Shown here in pieces: positions 33,040 to 42,441 of a stretch of 64,000 nucleotides of DNA. A program made the translations under genes and the position numbers. The notes under the pieces were generated by a model. The model was not told where the DNA came from and did not search any database. It worked only from the letters and a program-made list of their open reading frames with translations. Numbering within the stretch: the first letter of the stretch is position 1; the number at the start of each line of letters is the position of its first letter. The DNA is from Pseudomonas putida (GTDB lineage: Bacteria; Pseudomonadota; Gammaproteobacteria; Pseudomonadales; Pseudomonadaceae): NCBI RefSeq assembly GCF_022627325.1, contig NZ_JAETZZ010000011.1, positions 181,215 to 245,214 of the forward strand. The letters run 5' to 3'.

Positions 33040-34512
33040 TTAAAAAGGGTAATGGCGAGGTTGGCGTTGCACCGATACCCATTGGGTTGTGGTGAACTCG
33101 TCGATTGCCCAATCACCATTGAACCGACCCAGGCCGGAGTTCTTCTCTCCACCGAATGGGACGTTGGCGGCATCTGCGACTGGGATGTCATTGACGTGCG
33201 CCATGCCGGAATGAATCCTCCGGGCAAACTGCACACCTCGATCCAGATCGCCACTGAACACTGCTGCTGAAAGACCGAACTGGGTATTGTTGGCCAGCTC
33301 AAGCGCATGATCTGGGTTGTCCGCACGCATCAAGCCCGCAATCGGGCCGAAAATCTCTTCGACCGCCAGCTCCATGTAAGGTTTAACCTCAGTGAAGACA
33401 TGAGGAGCGAAGACCAAGTCTTGAGACTCTCCAGCATAGGCCAGTACGGCGCCTTCACGCTTGGCTTGGGCTACCTTCTGGGTCAGGCCATTGAACTGCT
33501 TCCGGTTGATCACTGGGCCAACTGCCGTTTGCGGGTCTCTCGGATCACCAATAACGAGCTTGCTCACACGCTGGATGAACAAGGAAGCGAAATCATCATA
33601 GATTGAGTCTTCGACAATGATCCTGTTAATGGCCATGCAGATTTGGCCCTGGTGCAGGAACTTGCCTACTACTGCAGCGTGTACAGCGAGTTCAAGGTCA
33701 GCGTCCGCCAATACCACGAATGGGTTGTTGCCCCCCAGTTCGAGGGCTACGTGTTTGAGGTAGTCACCGCTACTCGCTTGGCGAGCGATGTTCTGGCCAA
33801 TTGGGGTCGACCCTGTGAATGAAATGAAGCTTGGGACAGGGTGGGACACGAAGTCGTCGCCGATTTCGGCGCCAGCGCCCACGACCACGCTGAGCAGGCC
33901 TGATGGTAGCCCTGCTTCCTCGAAAATTCGTGCAAGTAGGAGTCCTCCAGTCACCGGGGTGTCACTGGCCGGTTTCACAACGACTGCGTTACCAAGAGCC
34001 AGTGCCGGGGCCAGGGAGCGTTGGGTCAAGTGGAATGGAAAGTTCCACGGACTAATGACGCCCACGACGCCCAGTGGGCGTCGGTAAACGCGGCTTTCCT
34101 TGTTCGGGATATCCGACTCCACAATTCGACCATGTACACGGTTTGGGAAGGATGCAGCCTCTACAGTGATGCCTTTGGCTGTTGCCCACTCGATCTCGGC
34201 CTTAACACGCGTACTGCCCGATTCCGCGATGATCCACTCCACGATCTCTTCGCGACGCTCATCGAAGATCTGGGCCGCACGGAGCATGATTGCAGCACGA
34301 GCAGTGGGGCCTGTTTCTGCCCAGGCAACCTGAGCCTCTTTGGCCCGCGCGTAGGCTTCGTTCAAATCATCTTTGCTGGCTAGGGGGATTTCGATCAATG
34401 GTCGACGTGTGTAAGGGTCGCTAACAGTCATTGATCGACCTGTGCTGCCCTCGCGCCAGATTCCGGCGATGGGTTGAAGGTTAAACGAGGCATAAGGTTG
34501 AGGCTTATTCAT
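33040..34512 (-). CDS. Aldehyde dehydrogenase (aromatic type), second copy
   Basis: A 490-residue ALDH with VGVISPWNFPFHL, VVKPASDTPVTGG, FTGSTPIGQNIA, LELGGNNPFVVL (Glu general base), HQGQICMAINR (nucleophile Cys) and EEIFGPIAGL. It is related to, but clearly distinct from, the dehydrogenase at 16836. The end RQPRHYPF is like that of benzaldehyde/vanillin dehydrogenases. ATG 34512 has GGAGATAACA upstream. It lies 102 bases downstream of an APC permease in the same direction, in line with catabolism of an imported amine or amino acid through an aldehyde made by one of the nearby aminotransferases. Confidence 0.87.
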   Translation of the reverse strand: MNKPQPYASFNLQPIAGIWREGSTGRSMTVSDPYTRRPLIEIPLASKDDLNEAYARAKEAQVAWAETGPTARAAIMLRAAQIFDERREEIVEWIIAESGSTRVKAEIEWATAKGITVEAASFPNRVHGRIVESDIPNKESRVYRRPLGVVGVISPWNFPFHLTQRSLAPALALGNAVVVKPASDTPVTGGLLLARIFEEAGLPSGLLSVVVGAGAEIGDDFVSHPVPSFISFTGSTPIGQNIARQASSGDYLKHVALELGGNNPFVVLADADLELAVHAAVVGKFLHQGQICMAINRIIVEDSIYDDFASLFIQRVSKLVIGDPRDPQTAVGPVINRKQFNGLTQKVAQAKREGAVLAYAGESQDLVFAPHVFTEVKPYMELAVEEIFGPIAGLMRADNPDHALELANNTQFGLSAAVFSGDLDRGVQFARRIHSGMAHVNDIPVADAANVPFGGEKNSGLGRFNGDWAIDEFTTTQWVSVQRQPRHYPF

Positions 34513-34614
34513 TGTTATCTCCAAAATCACGTGGTCAGAATCAACCACTTGCATTGCTCGATAGCCTTGAATTGGCACGGCTACCGTTCTGTTTTCTGTT
34601 TGTTATGCCGTCTG

Positions 34615-36024
34615 TCAGGAGGCAGCGTGGGTTGCGTGGAGCTTGTCTTTAGCCCGGTAGCCATTGAGTAGGCCTAGCACTGCGGCGACCAGCACTAGCC
34701 ACGGTAGGTAGGTGGCTAGCCCTTCTTTGGTGCCGGTGAGTTCGTTGAAGTTTTTCACTGCGAGGAACACCGCGAATGCAAGGCCACCGCCACCCAGGGT
34801 TGGAGCAATTACTCCCTGCCAGGAACTGCACTTTTTGGTTTTGACGGTGAAGCCAACCACTGCTGCGGCGCCAAGCGTTTGCAGTGCCAGAATGGCAAGC
34901 GTCCCCAGGCCGACCATCCACATGTACAGGTGTTGAATTGGATCGGAATTGGCGACCATGAACGCGCCGACGACAAGGACTGTGGCTATCGACAACGTCA
35001 CGCTGGCGACATGAGGGCTCGCATGTTTCGGGTGTACACGGCTGAGTGGCTTCGGTACGAAGTGGCTACGTGCGAGTGCGAAGAGGTAGCGGCTGAGGGC
35101 ATTGTGGAAGGAAAGCAGCACTGCAAAGACACTAGAGACAACGAGGAGCTTCATGACCTCTGTCGAGAGGGTGCCCACATACTGTGTGTTGGCATTGAAG
35201 ACGAAATTGACCATGTCCGCCCCAGCGATGGCTTGGACATCGCTGTTTGCGTAGGCGAGTCCGATGCTCCAGGTGGTGAGGGTGTAGAAGATCCCGATGA
35301 TTGCAATAGCTACATAGGTAGCAAGGGGGACGGTACGGTTTGGGTTCTTGGCTTCTTCACCGTAGAGCGTGGTGGATTCAAATCCAACGAAACAGCAGAA
35401 CGCAAACATCAGCGCTACGCCCAGGCCAGGGGTAAATACCTGAGAGGGTAAGAAACCGTTCCAGCTCAGCTTTCCAATATCAGTCTGTGCGATGACTGCG
35501 ACGTCGAAGATCACCAAAATCAGGATTTCAAAGATCATCAACACGCCTAGTACCTTGGCCGATACCTTCACGTCCAGGTAGCCAAATACGCCGACCAAGC
35601 CAATGATTAGCAGCGCCACAATACGCCAATCGACCTGCATGCCGGCGAAGGAAGAGCTAAGCTCAGCTCCAAAGGCCGCGAATTGGCCGTATATGCCGGC
35701 GAGCATTGCGATGTAGGCCAGCAAGGCTATGCCACCAGCAGCGTTGCCTGCGGGGCGGCCTAGGCCATGACTTACAAGTTCAGCAAATCCGCCCGCGCTG
35801 ATCACATGGCGGCTCATCGCCGCAAAACCGATCGCGAACAGTAATAGCACCAGCGAGGCGATGAGGTAGATCCCGGGCGCGCCAGCACCCCCCATTGCGA
35901 ATACAACCGGGCCGGCGCCTAAGGTAGCGCCAAGCGGAGCCGCAGCCGCGATGACAAAAAAAACGATGTCTGAGACACCAAGAGATTTGGGCTTCAGCCC
36001 TTGTTGCGCCGTGTCATTTTGCAT
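34615..36024 (-). CDS. APC-family amino acid/amine permease (copy 1)
   Basis: A 469-residue permease with twelve hydrophobic segments. The first, LGVSDIVFFVIAAAAPLGAT, and the CFVGFESTTLYGEEAKNPNR stretch are typical of the APC superfamily. It is a close paralog of the permease at 37681-39090, sharing these segments and YLDVKVSAKVLGVLMIFEIL. ATG 36024 is chosen for its GGGGAG site and for the alignment with the paralog start; the longer frame to 36105 is rejected. The neighbours suggest uptake of an amine or aromatic amino acid. Confidence 0.87.
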   Translation of the reverse strand: MQNDTAQQGLKPKSLGVSDIVFFVIAAAAPLGATLGAGPVVFAMGGAGAPGIYLIASLVLLLFAIGFAAMSRHVISAGGFAELVSHGLGRPAGNAAGGIALLAYIAMLAGIYGQFAAFGAELSSSFAGMQVDWRIVALLIIGLVGVFGYLDVKVSAKVLGVLMIFEILILVIFDVAVIAQTDIGKLSWNGFLPSQVFTPGLGVALMFAFCCFVGFESTTLYGEEAKNPNRTVPLATYVAIAIIGIFYTLTTWSIGLAYANSDVQAIAGADMVNFVFNANTQYVGTLSTEVMKLLVVSSVFAVLLSFHNALSRYLFALARSHFVPKPLSRVHPKHASPHVASVTLSIATVLVVGAFMVANSDPIQHLYMWMVGLGTLAILALQTLGAAAVVGFTVKTKKCSSWQGVIAPTLGGGGLAFAVFLAVKNFNELTGTKEGLATYLPWLVLVAAVLGLLNGYRAKDKLHATHAAS

Positions 36025-36216
36025 GCAGATCTCCCCTAACAGCGGGACAGTTTTTGGAGTAGTTATTGGTCTAAGGATTCTTCGCCTGCTTGTGGAGGCT
36101 GGCAATCGCGAAAGCCTGATCGTTCAATCTAGGTAAGCGATTGAACAAAGGCTTCGCGCACCGTTCCTTCCAGCTACATCCAGGCTCAGCGGGTAAGACT
36201 GGTGAAGTAGATGGGA

Positions 36217-37542
36217 TTAGAAGAAAGTGCCTACGATCAGCTGAAGGTAGGTGTTGGTGGAATTGTTACCCAGCTGAAGGCCGCCGTCTTCCGCCCTCTT
36301 CTTCGGCTGGAAGAAACCAACTACAGGGCTGATCAGGAGGTGCTCGTTTACCATCAATTCCGCATAAAAGTCGAGTTCCCGTCCGTCAAGATTGCCAAGG
36401 CCCTTGTCGATTGTTTTAAAGTCGAATGCCAATGCACCCACCGTTAGATTTTCGGTCGGCTTCGCTTTAATTCCAATATGCTGGACTTTGGTGTTTTGGT
36501 TGAACGGGCCTGCATAGTTGGAAGAAACTTCCCCTTGGAACCAAGTCCCATAACCCCTGCTTTGGCCATAAAAAAGGGTGTCGTAGTTTTCGGAGAAGCG
36601 GCTGTACCGATAGGTGAGCGTCGGCGACCAAGGTAGTTCTTTGAATGTCCAGCCACCCTCAAGGTACCAAGCGTCCTCGCTGCCGCTTTTTCTATCTTCA
36701 TTAGCATATTCAAATGAAAGATGGAGTTGTTCAACGCCGAGAGAGCCAACACCCCTGATACTTACTACGTTCATTCCATCACGCTCGAGCTGCGCTGGAG
36801 TGGCGTAACGTTCATTTACGTCCATCCCATGGATGTAAGTGAGGCCAAGCGTGCCTAGTTCGTTGACGTGCTCAAGAGTGGCGATTCCCATCTCTGTTTC
36901 GGCTTGGGCGCGGTTGTCTGATTTGATCCACGCCAAATCACTACGCCATCCCTGGTCACCTCCAAGTTTCACGACAGCTGTGTTTTTGAAGGCTTTGCGG
37001 GCGGCAAGGTAGTAAGCACCGCCACGATCATAGTTACCACCCAGGCCCACGTCACCATAGCTCACGCCGTCGCTGTGGATCATAAAACCGTCCCCAATGG
37101 TAACCTGTTGGCTACCTGCAGAGACATCTACCCCGTTGTGGCCGAGGGTAGGGAACATGTCTCCGGATCGCCAGCCGATATAGGCATCGTTGACAGCAGT
37201 TCTGCGCTCACTGCCCTCGGTAAAGCCAGCAGCATCTCCGTCGCCCCAAGTGCCGGAGCTGATCAGGTTGAATGCACCATACAGACTGGATTTTTGAAAA
37301 AACTCCTGGCTACCGCTCAGGCCGTACTTAATGTATCCCTCACGCCAGCTCGAACTCCCTGCGCTTCGGTTGCCAAAGACGTTATAGCTTTCTTCGCTAT
37401 GCATAAGTGCATACACAGCCTCTAGGTTTGCATCGATTTTAGTGCCGCCACTTGCAGTAATTTCATATGCATGGCTGGCCAGTGAGTAGCTAAGGGCCAC
37501 GCACGGAATAATCTTTGTGATGCTGTTCTTGCTAAATATCAT
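36217..37542 (-). CDS. Outer-membrane beta-barrel porin-like protein (copy 2)
   Basis: A 441-residue protein with a signal peptide (MIFSKNSITKIIPCVALSYS, cleavage after SHA), alternating beta-strands and C-terminal VGTFF. It aligns throughout with the barrel protein at 15082-16398 (for example SSGTWGDGDAAGF, YYLAARKAFKNT, LERDGMNVVSIRG, SRGYGTWFQGEV). The two outer-membrane proteins of separate amine-related clusters are thus paralogs and may admit related molecules. AAAGGA precedes ATG 37542. It sits between two APC permease genes, so outer- and inner-membrane uptake are encoded together. Confidence 0.82.
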   Translation of the reverse strand: MIFSKNSITKIIPCVALSYSLASHAYEITASGGTKIDANLEAVYALMHSEESYNVFGNRSAGSSSWREGYIKYGLSGSQEFFQKSSLYGAFNLISSGTWGDGDAAGFTEGSERRTAVNDAYIGWRSGDMFPTLGHNGVDVSAGSQQVTIGDGFMIHSDGVSYGDVGLGGNYDRGGAYYLAARKAFKNTAVVKLGGDQGWRSDLAWIKSDNRAQAETEMGIATLEHVNELGTLGLTYIHGMDVNERYATPAQLERDGMNVVSIRGVGSLGVEQLHLSFEYANEDRKSGSEDAWYLEGGWTFKELPWSPTLTYRYSRFSENYDTLFYGQSRGYGTWFQGEVSSNYAGPFNQNTKVQHIGIKAKPTENLTVGALAFDFKTIDKGLGNLDGRELDFYAELMVNEHLLISPVVGFFQPKKRAEDGGLQLGNNSTNTYLQLIVGTFF

Positions 37543-37680
37543 GACTAGTGTCCTTTGTTATCTTGTTGTCGGCAGAGTCATTGTCAAAGGCAATGCTGAG
37601 CCTTCTCTTGTCATTAAGAGTTTGAAGACTCAGCAGTAACTAAGGGGCTGCTCAGGTACCCAAGGGCTGTATGCGTAGGG

Positions 37681-39090
37681 TCAGGTAGAGGCTGGATTTC
37701 CGTTGTTGGCTAGCCGCTTAGGCTTTCGGATCCCGTTAAGAGTACCCACCACTGCTGCTACCAATACCAGCCAAGGGAGTTGGCTAGCGAGCCCAGATTT
37801 CGCACCACTCAGATCCTGGAAGTTGGAGATCGCAAGCAGAACTACGGCGAATAGTCCGCTACCGCCAAGCACTGGGGCTACGAGTCCCTGCCAGAAGTGA
37901 CCTTGGCGAGTTTTCTTAAAGTAAGCGATGACAGCAATGGATCCCATTGTTTGCAGAACCAAGATGCCCAGAGTGCCAAGCGCCACCATCCACATGTAGA
38001 GGCTATTAATAGGGTCGGCATCTGCGACCATGAAGGCTACGATTATGATCAGAGTAATAGCGCTTAGAGCGGTACTTGCATTGTGAGGGGTGCTGTGTTT
38101 GGAGTGTACGACGCTGAGCTTCTTGAACAAAAATCCTGAGCGAGACAGAGAGAAAAGATAGCGACAAAGAGCATTGTGGAATGACAGTAACACAGCAAAT
38201 AAACTTGTTACGGCCAAGATCTGCATCAGGCTGGTCGACCATACACCTACATATTTGGTATTAACGTTGAAAACGAAGTTTACAAGGTCGGCCCCTGCTG
38301 CTGCCTGGATATCCGAACCATTGTATGCAATGCCTAGACACCAGGTCGTGATTGTGTAGAAGATGCCAATAAGTGCGATTGCGATGTAGGTCGCTTTGGG
38401 GATCGTCTTGTGAGGTTTTTTTGCCTCTTCGCCGTAGATGGTTGTGGACTCAAAACCGACAAAACAGGCAAATGCGAACATGAAAGCGACGCCTAGGCCA
38501 GGTGTACTGAAGTCGGTTGGAAGAAGGTTGATGAAAGTGATTGCTGATGAGTCAGATTTGATGAGCACGGCCACATCGAAGATCACTAAAATAAGAACCT
38601 CTAGGATCATGAGGACTCCAAGAACCTTGGCTGAAATGTTGACATCTAGGTAGCCAAAAGTTCCAACGACGAGAACCGCTAATACGGCGCTAACTTGCCA
38701 GGTTAATTCGATGCCGGCAAAATTCTTGAACGCTTCTGAGTTAAAAGCCGCGAAGGCACCGAAAATACCTATGAGCATGCAAATGTAGGCTAGGATGGCG
38801 ATCCCTGACGCTGCATTCCCGAATGGTTTCCCTATCCCAACCTTTACTAGCTCAGCAACCCCCCCTGCGCTCACCACGAAGCGGCTCATCGCCGCAAAGC
38901 CAATGGCGAACAGCATGAGAATTATGGACGCAGTCAGGTACAAGCCTGGTGCGCTTGGGCCTCCGATTGCGAATACAGCTGGGGCCGCGCCTAGGGTTGC
39001 TCCAAGTGGAGCGGCTGCAGCTACGACAAAGAATACGATGTCCGACACACCCAGTGAATTTTGCCTTAGCTTATGCTCAGTGGTTTGCAT
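37681..39090 (-). CDS. APC-family amino acid/amine permease (copy 2)
   Basis: A 469-residue, twelve-helix permease nearly colinear with the one at 34615-36024, including LGVSDIVFFVVAAAAPLGAT, CFVGFESTTIYGEEAKKP and YLDVNISAKVLGVLMILEVL. ATG 39090 (MQTTEHKLRQ) has a GGAGAA site and matches the paralog start. The permease pair around one porin gene points to local duplication followed by divergence. It could transport the substrate of the upstream class III aminotransferase at 39380. Confidence 0.87.
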   Translation of the reverse strand: MQTTEHKLRQNSLGVSDIVFFVVAAAAPLGATLGAAPAVFAIGGPSAPGLYLTASIILMLFAIGFAAMSRFVVSAGGVAELVKVGIGKPFGNAASGIAILAYICMLIGIFGAFAAFNSEAFKNFAGIELTWQVSAVLAVLVVGTFGYLDVNISAKVLGVLMILEVLILVIFDVAVLIKSDSSAITFINLLPTDFSTPGLGVAFMFAFACFVGFESTTIYGEEAKKPHKTIPKATYIAIALIGIFYTITTWCLGIAYNGSDIQAAAGADLVNFVFNVNTKYVGVWSTSLMQILAVTSLFAVLLSFHNALCRYLFSLSRSGFLFKKLSVVHSKHSTPHNASTALSAITLIIIVAFMVADADPINSLYMWMVALGTLGILVLQTMGSIAVIAYFKKTRQGHFWQGLVAPVLGGSGLFAVVLLAISNFQDLSGAKSGLASQLPWLVLVAAVVGTLNGIRKPKRLANNGNPAST

Positions 39091-39340
39091 AATGTTCTCC
39101 GCAAGTTGCCATTCTCCCACTCTGTTGACTAGTCAGTTTCACAGGGAGTTGTTGTTATATGATTTAGATTGCGATGGCTTAATTGCGTCCTAGCGCTTGT
39201 CGTAACTTTCCCCAAGGCTATAAACTCTTTGAGTGTCAGCTGTTTTCTAAATCCTTAAGTTCAGCTCGTTTTCGATTGGTTACACGCTGACTTTCTTAGA
39301 ACCAACTCTTTTGGGTTATAGCTAGTGACAGCCCGCTGGG

Positions 39341-39370
39341 AGCCCAGGCCTCCGATACGGAGCCTGGGCT
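39341..39370 (-). terminator. Hairpin between aminotransferase and permease genes
   Basis: AGCCCAGG.CTCCG and CGGAGCCTGGGCT pair over 13 bases with one bulge around a three-base loop, directly after the aminotransferase stop. There is no T-run on the minus strand, so it may only attenuate read-through toward the permease. Confidence 0.55.
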
Positions 39371-39379
39371 AGTCCACAC

Positions 39380-40717
39380 CTAGACTTTGCCGTTTGGCTT
39401 CACGCGCGAGAGTACGCTGCATACAGCCTCGACCGCGCGATCAGCCTCCTCTCTGCTCATCGTGAGGGGAGGGGACATGCAGAGGTTCGTTGCGTTACTG
39501 ATGCGCACGATCACGCCCGTTTCTTCGCGAATAATGTCGGGAATGACCAGGGCTGCATCCGGGAGTGGTTGGCGGGACTCTCTATCCGTGACCAATTCAA
39601 TACCGATACCCATTCCGGCCTGGCGCACTTCACCTACGCAAGGGTTGTCCCTGAGCGCCGTGAGTTGTTCAGCGATATAAGTACCCATGTCGTTGGATCG
39701 GTTGATCAGATCTTCGTCCTCGAGGATCCGGAGGTTTTCCAAGGCTACCGCGCACGCTACGGGATGGCCGCTGTATGTATAACCGAGCGGGTAGCCATGG
39801 CCTTCGCGGACGGTGTCGGCTACGTCTCGGCTCATGATTACCGCACCGAGAGGAATGTAGCCGCTGGAGATGCCCTTAGCGGTCACCATGATGTCAGGGG
39901 TGACTCCGTACTTCTCGGCAGCGAACCAATGACCTGAGCGTCCAAACGCCGATACCACTTCATCGAATATCAAGAGAATTCCATTTTTCTTGAGCACTTG
40001 TGACATGCGAGGCCAGTAGTCGACTGGCGGGGGAACCATGCCCCCAACACCCATGATTGGCTCCGCAATCATGGCTGCAATATTCTCGGCACCGATGCTG
40101 GCGATCATCTTCTCCAACTCGTTGACACAGAAATCAGTGGGGTTCTGTCCGTCGAAGTAGTAATGTCGGTAGGCATTGGGTTGGGTTAGATAGGCGACAT
40201 GCGGTAAGCCTGGGCCCATGCCGTCGCGCAGCTCCGGAAAGCCAGTTGCTGTTCCTCCCCCATAAGCCAGGCCGTGGTAGGCGTTGTTCCGTGAAAGGAT
40301 CCAAGTGCGCTTGGGTTCGCCACGCTGAGAGTGGTAGTAACGAGCAGTTTTGATTGCCGCATCATCGCCCTCCGATCCCCCGCTGGTGAAAAAGCTCATT
40401 TCCAGATCACCAGGTGCAAGACGGGCTAGCTTCTCTGCCAACTCGATTGCGCGTTCATTCGAGAAGTCCCAGAAGCAGGTGAAATACTCCAGCTGCTTCA
40501 TCTGGCGAGCTGCTGCCTCCGCGATTTCCTCCCGGCCATGGCCAATCTGTGCCAGCCAGAGGCCTCCAGTCGCATCCAGGTATTCGCGACCTTCTGTGTC
40601 CCAGAGTTTGCAACCCTTGCCGCGTGCGAAAATCGTGCGGCTGAACTCGCTCTTTGGTAGGTGAGGGTGGATCAGGTGATTGCGATCCAACTCAAGCATT
40701 TTTTCAAGATGATTCAT
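39380..40717 (-). CDS. Class III omega-aminotransferase
   Basis: A 445-residue PLP enzyme of the omega-amino-acid:pyruvate/diamine type. It has DATGGLWLAQIGHGREEIAE, FFTSGGSEGDDAAIKTARYY (phosphate site), LSRNNAYHGLAYGG, LLIFDEVVSAFGRSGHWFA (ring-nitrogen Asp) and MVTAKGISSGYIPLGAV with the Schiff-base Lys, then GYTYSGHPVACAVALENL. Such enzymes transfer terminal amino groups of omega-amino acids, diamines or arylalkylamines to pyruvate. ATG 40717 follows GAGG. It lies upstream of APC permease copy 2 and next to LysR copy 2. It is not a recent duplicate of the aminotransferase at 29998. Confidence 0.87.
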   Translation of the reverse strand: MNHLEKMLELDRNHLIHPHLPKSEFSRTIFARGKGCKLWDTEGREYLDATGGLWLAQIGHGREEIAEAAARQMKQLEYFTCFWDFSNERAIELAEKLARLAPGDLEMSFFTSGGSEGDDAAIKTARYYHSQRGEPKRTWILSRNNAYHGLAYGGGTATGFPELRDGMGPGLPHVAYLTQPNAYRHYYFDGQNPTDFCVNELEKMIASIGAENIAAMIAEPIMGVGGMVPPPVDYWPRMSQVLKKNGILLIFDEVVSAFGRSGHWFAAEKYGVTPDIMVTAKGISSGYIPLGAVIMSRDVADTVREGHGYPLGYTYSGHPVACAVALENLRILEDEDLINRSNDMGTYIAEQLTALRDNPCVGEVRQAGMGIGIELVTDRESRQPLPDAALVIPDIIREETGVIVRISNATNLCMSPPLTMSREEADRAVEAVCSVLSRVKPNGKV

Positions 40718-41081
40718 TTGGTTGCCTCTTGCTGTGATTGGGACGCATGGCTGGCGCCTGGGTCGCCTGGTCTTATTTTTCTGAAGCTCAAGGACGGCTG
40801 GTTGTGCTTACCAGTGCGCCTACTTTTGTAGGTTCACTCATCACAATTGAGCTGACGATTCGATAATGTGACAGGCCCTATAGAGGTTCAATGCAGGGGA
40901 CGTGATTGCTTAATCAGGTTTTTTGATTGGATTTTCAGCTTCGAGTGTCAAAGTCGTGGTGACTATATAAACGGGCAGAAACGCAGAAAAGCCGACGCTT
41001 TGGGCGGTCAGCAGAGAGGGAGGCAATCAGCAACACTATATAGCTGGGGGGGGCGAGACTGGAAAAGCTTGGCAGTATCTG
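40718..41081. other. Intergenic region, no gene seen
   Basis: About 360 bases between the start of the aminotransferase and the end of LysR copy 2, both on the minus strand. It should hold the aminotransferase promoter and a LysR operator. A short frame at 40868-41131 runs into the LysR 3' end and is not accepted. Confidence 0.4.
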
Positions 41082-41969
41082 CTAAATTGAGATTCCTAGA
41101 GCTTGAGAGGCGCAATTCCTCAGTGCCATGATCACCGGTGATCTGTTTCCATTTAACGTGGCCAGCGTCATGGTGTTGGATGAGGCGTCAGAAATAGGTA
41201 CGTATTTGATGCCAGGATGGTAGTAAGTCTTGCTAAGGGATACTGGGAATGTGTCAAATGCGCCTGAGTATGCTACAGCAGCTATTACTTCAGGGATCGA
41301 ATTGACGAAGGCTGCAATTCTACTTGGCTCCTCGCGGATGTCCGCTAGACTCCAATATGAAATTAAGTCGTGTGGAGCGCCTTCCGTTGGTATGGCAAAT
41401 GGTTTATCTAACAGGTCTGCAACTGTTAAGGACTGACGTGTGGCAAACTCATGTGTCGATGGTACTACCGCTACGCGTGACTCTTGGAAGAGCTCTATGT
41501 ACTCAAGCCGCTCGTCATAGGTAGGTAGTCGCATAAGTACAACATCAACCTTGCCTCCAATGAGCGACTGAATTTGGTTGGTCATTTGCAACTCTACAAA
41601 AACCAAGCGGATATCCGGGTTGAGCCGCTGAAATAGAGAAAATATGGGATGAGTATATTCTGCTGCTTGATCCCCAAAAAAACCTACCCTTACGACTGCT
41701 CGTTTATTTTCAGCTATGGCTCTGCATTCTGCGATTGAATCTTGCATGCAATCAATTAAGACACGTGCTTTCTCGATGAAGCGCTCACCTGCTTCAGTCA
41801 GTGCGACCCTACGATTTGCTCGTATGAAAAGTCGAAAACCGAGGTCGCTCTCCAACTTAGCGATCTGGGCACTCAAGCCAGATTGAGCCATGTTCTCCAG
41901 CTCAGCGGCCTTCCCAAAGTGGAGGGTTTCGGCGAGCCGGACAGCGAGGAGAAGTTTTTTTGTGTCCAT
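41082..41969 (-). CDS. LysR-family regulator (copy 2)
   Basis: A 295-residue regulator with the N-terminal winged HTH (RLAETLHFGKAAELENMAQS then GLSAQIAKLESDLGFRLF) and a complete effector-binding domain. It is a paralog of the LysR at 32053-32970. It lies upstream of the omega-aminotransferase in the same orientation, with the whole permease/porin/aldehyde dehydrogenase series downstream. The two LysR copies bracket the region and may respond to related inducers or cross-regulate. The ribosome site before ATG 41969 is weak. Confidence 0.87.
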   Translation of the reverse strand: MDTKKLLLAVRLAETLHFGKAAELENMAQSGLSAQIAKLESDLGFRLFIRANRRVALTEAGERFIEKARVLIDCMQDSIAECRAIAENKRAVVRVGFFGDQAAEYTHPIFSLFQRLNPDIRLVFVELQMTNQIQSLIGGKVDVVLMRLPTYDERLEYIELFQESRVAVVPSTHEFATRQSLTVADLLDKPFAIPTEGAPHDLISYWSLADIREEPSRIAAFVNSIPEVIAAVAYSGAFDTFPVSLSKTYYHPGIKYVPISDASSNTMTLATLNGNRSPVIMALRNCASQALGISI

Positions 41970-42441
41970 AGTCGTTCAGGCCGAGAGGTAGAGGCTTCCC
42001 TCCCTGAGAAGCAAGAACCGTGCAAATAAGTTGAGCCATCAACCATTTTTCTTCGGGCGCAGCTTTTACTGGCTTGCTTCGCCAAAGCACCCATACTAGA
42101 GGGCTTGGGGGCTGAAGCACCGCAGGCACTGGTAGGTTGGGTCGGTCTGACTCGACTTTCAGAGAGGCGGGTGTGTTACCAGCGGGCGCTCGGGTTGGGT
42201 AAATCAGAGATCCCCTTTTGGGTGCGTGTGTGCTTGGGTAGCACTATCAGGATGCGTCTCACACCGCTTTGGCAGCTGCGCTGACTGTGTGCATTGTTGA
42301 ACACCTTCGATTTGCTGAAAGCCAAACCTGAAGTTGATCCATATAGGCATTTGAGGAACTCAGATTTCCTGAGGTCGAAAATGCTGCTCTTTTCATTTTC
42401 AGAAAAGACTTCAGGTCTGACATTCAAGCTTTTACGGCAGA
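41970..42441. other. Intergenic region, no gene seen
   Basis: About 470 bases between LysR copy 2 and the end of the Rieske oxygenase gene. The frames present (for example 42176-42427, minus) have no ribosome site or recognisable motif. A small hairpin, CTTTTC/GAAAAG, is near 42390 and could help end transcription of the oxygenase genes from the right. Confidence 0.4.
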
